From: an uncultured Muribaculaceae bacterium
Lineage (GTDB): Bacteria > Bacteroidota > Bacteroidia > Bacteroidales > Muribaculaceae
Length of the DNA: 13,632 bases
Direction: 5' to 3'
Assembly (NCBI GenBank): GCA_910577355.1
Contig: CAJTMY010000049.1
Location: 1 to 13,632 of the forward strand
Positions 13,400 through 13,632 of this stretch are shown here, one piece after another. Positions within the stretch are counted from its first letter, which is position 1. Each line of letters opens with the position of its first letter. The position numbers and the translations under genes are program-made. The notes below the pieces were generated by a model. It saw nothing but the letters and a program-made list of their open reading frames with translations, had not been told where the DNA came from and searched no databases.

Positions 13400-13632
13400 A
13401 TGAAACAATACCGCCCCATCAACACCCGCCTCTACACCCGCTCCTTCACCGGGTGGTACGGGCGCGTCTACGGCGCCGACCGCGCCCGCTCCCTGCCACG
13501 CAACCTCATCCTCGCCCTCGAGATGATGCGCCTGCGCAGCCCCCTGCGCTCAGTCCGCCTTCTGGTCCACGACCCCGCGGGCGCCACCGGCCCCCACCTG
13601 CTCGCCTACCTGCGGTGGTACAACGAGCGCAT
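13400..13632 (+). CDS. Arg-rich protein of unrecognised family, 3' end outside window
   Basis: An open frame of 77 complete codons runs from the ATG at 13400 to the window edge without a stop. The visible part begins M-K-Q-Y-R-P-I-N-T-R-L-Y-T-R-S-F and is strongly basic (many Arg) with aromatic residues (W-Y-G-R-V-Y-G). It continues with a likely helix (L-I-L-A-L-E-M-M-R-L-R) and ends in L-A-Y-L-R-W-Y-N-E-R. There is no signal peptide, and I recognise no motif. Third codon positions are almost all G or C, more so than in neighbouring genes, which supports real coding but also a somewhat different composition. A -7 element ends just before the ATG; later Met codons at residues 42-43 are the only alternative starts in view. 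Nucleic-acid binding would fit the charge but is only a guess. Confidence 0.6.
   Translation, partial: MKQYRPINTRLYTRSFTGWYGRVYGADRARSLPRNLILALEMMRLRSPLRSVRLLVHDPAGATGPHLLAYLRWYNER

Overview
The window looks like a chromosomal segment of a GC-rich member of the Bacteroidota, most likely order Bacteroidales and plausibly a Muribaculaceae-type gut bacterium. Three things support this. Promoters match the Bacteroidota pattern (TTTG, about 19 bases, TAnnTTTG) in AT-rich gaps between GC-rich genes, and Shine-Dalgarno sequences are weak or absent. A DUF4293 membrane protein carries the typical tail ending in R-S-x-D-R-L-R. Several other genes resemble conserved Bacteroidota proteins of unknown function. 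The family-level guess rests on my recall and on composition judged by eye.

Layout. Positions 1-3215 are on the minus strand and read right to left: an SLC45-like MFS transporter, the L-serine dehydratase sdaA 39 bases behind it, then the 5' part of tRNA-Ser(UGA) with its own promoter, cut by the window edge. A 202-base divergent region (3216-3417) holds two well-formed promoters, one for the transporter and one for uvrA. uvrA (3424-6213, plus) converges on a minus-strand group: DUF4293 membrane protein, a 728-residue TPR protein and a TetR-family regulator. The regulator is divergent from a plus-strand cluster at 9587-13061: a dacB-like PBP4 peptidase, a conserved hypothetical protein, rsmI, and a coiled-coil lipoprotein. 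The first three genes overlap by ATGA. The cluster ends at a strong intrinsic terminator.

The 338-base gap after the lipoprotein (13062-13399) is the least ordinary non-coding part. It holds the terminator, then a 188-base block bounded by 20-base imperfect inverted repeats that contains two copies of a palindromic hairpin and one larger hairpin. An Arg-rich ORF of unrecognised family follows and runs off the right edge.

Most of the window is housekeeping: DNA repair, serine catabolism, cell-wall trimming and rRNA methylation. I see no defence island, phage, transposase or CRISPR array. The points most worth a second look are the roughly 180-residue periplasmic insert in the transporter, the hairpins at the start of its mRNA, the UvrA lacking one zinc-binding cysteine pair, the inverted-repeat block, and the unrecognised terminal ORF.
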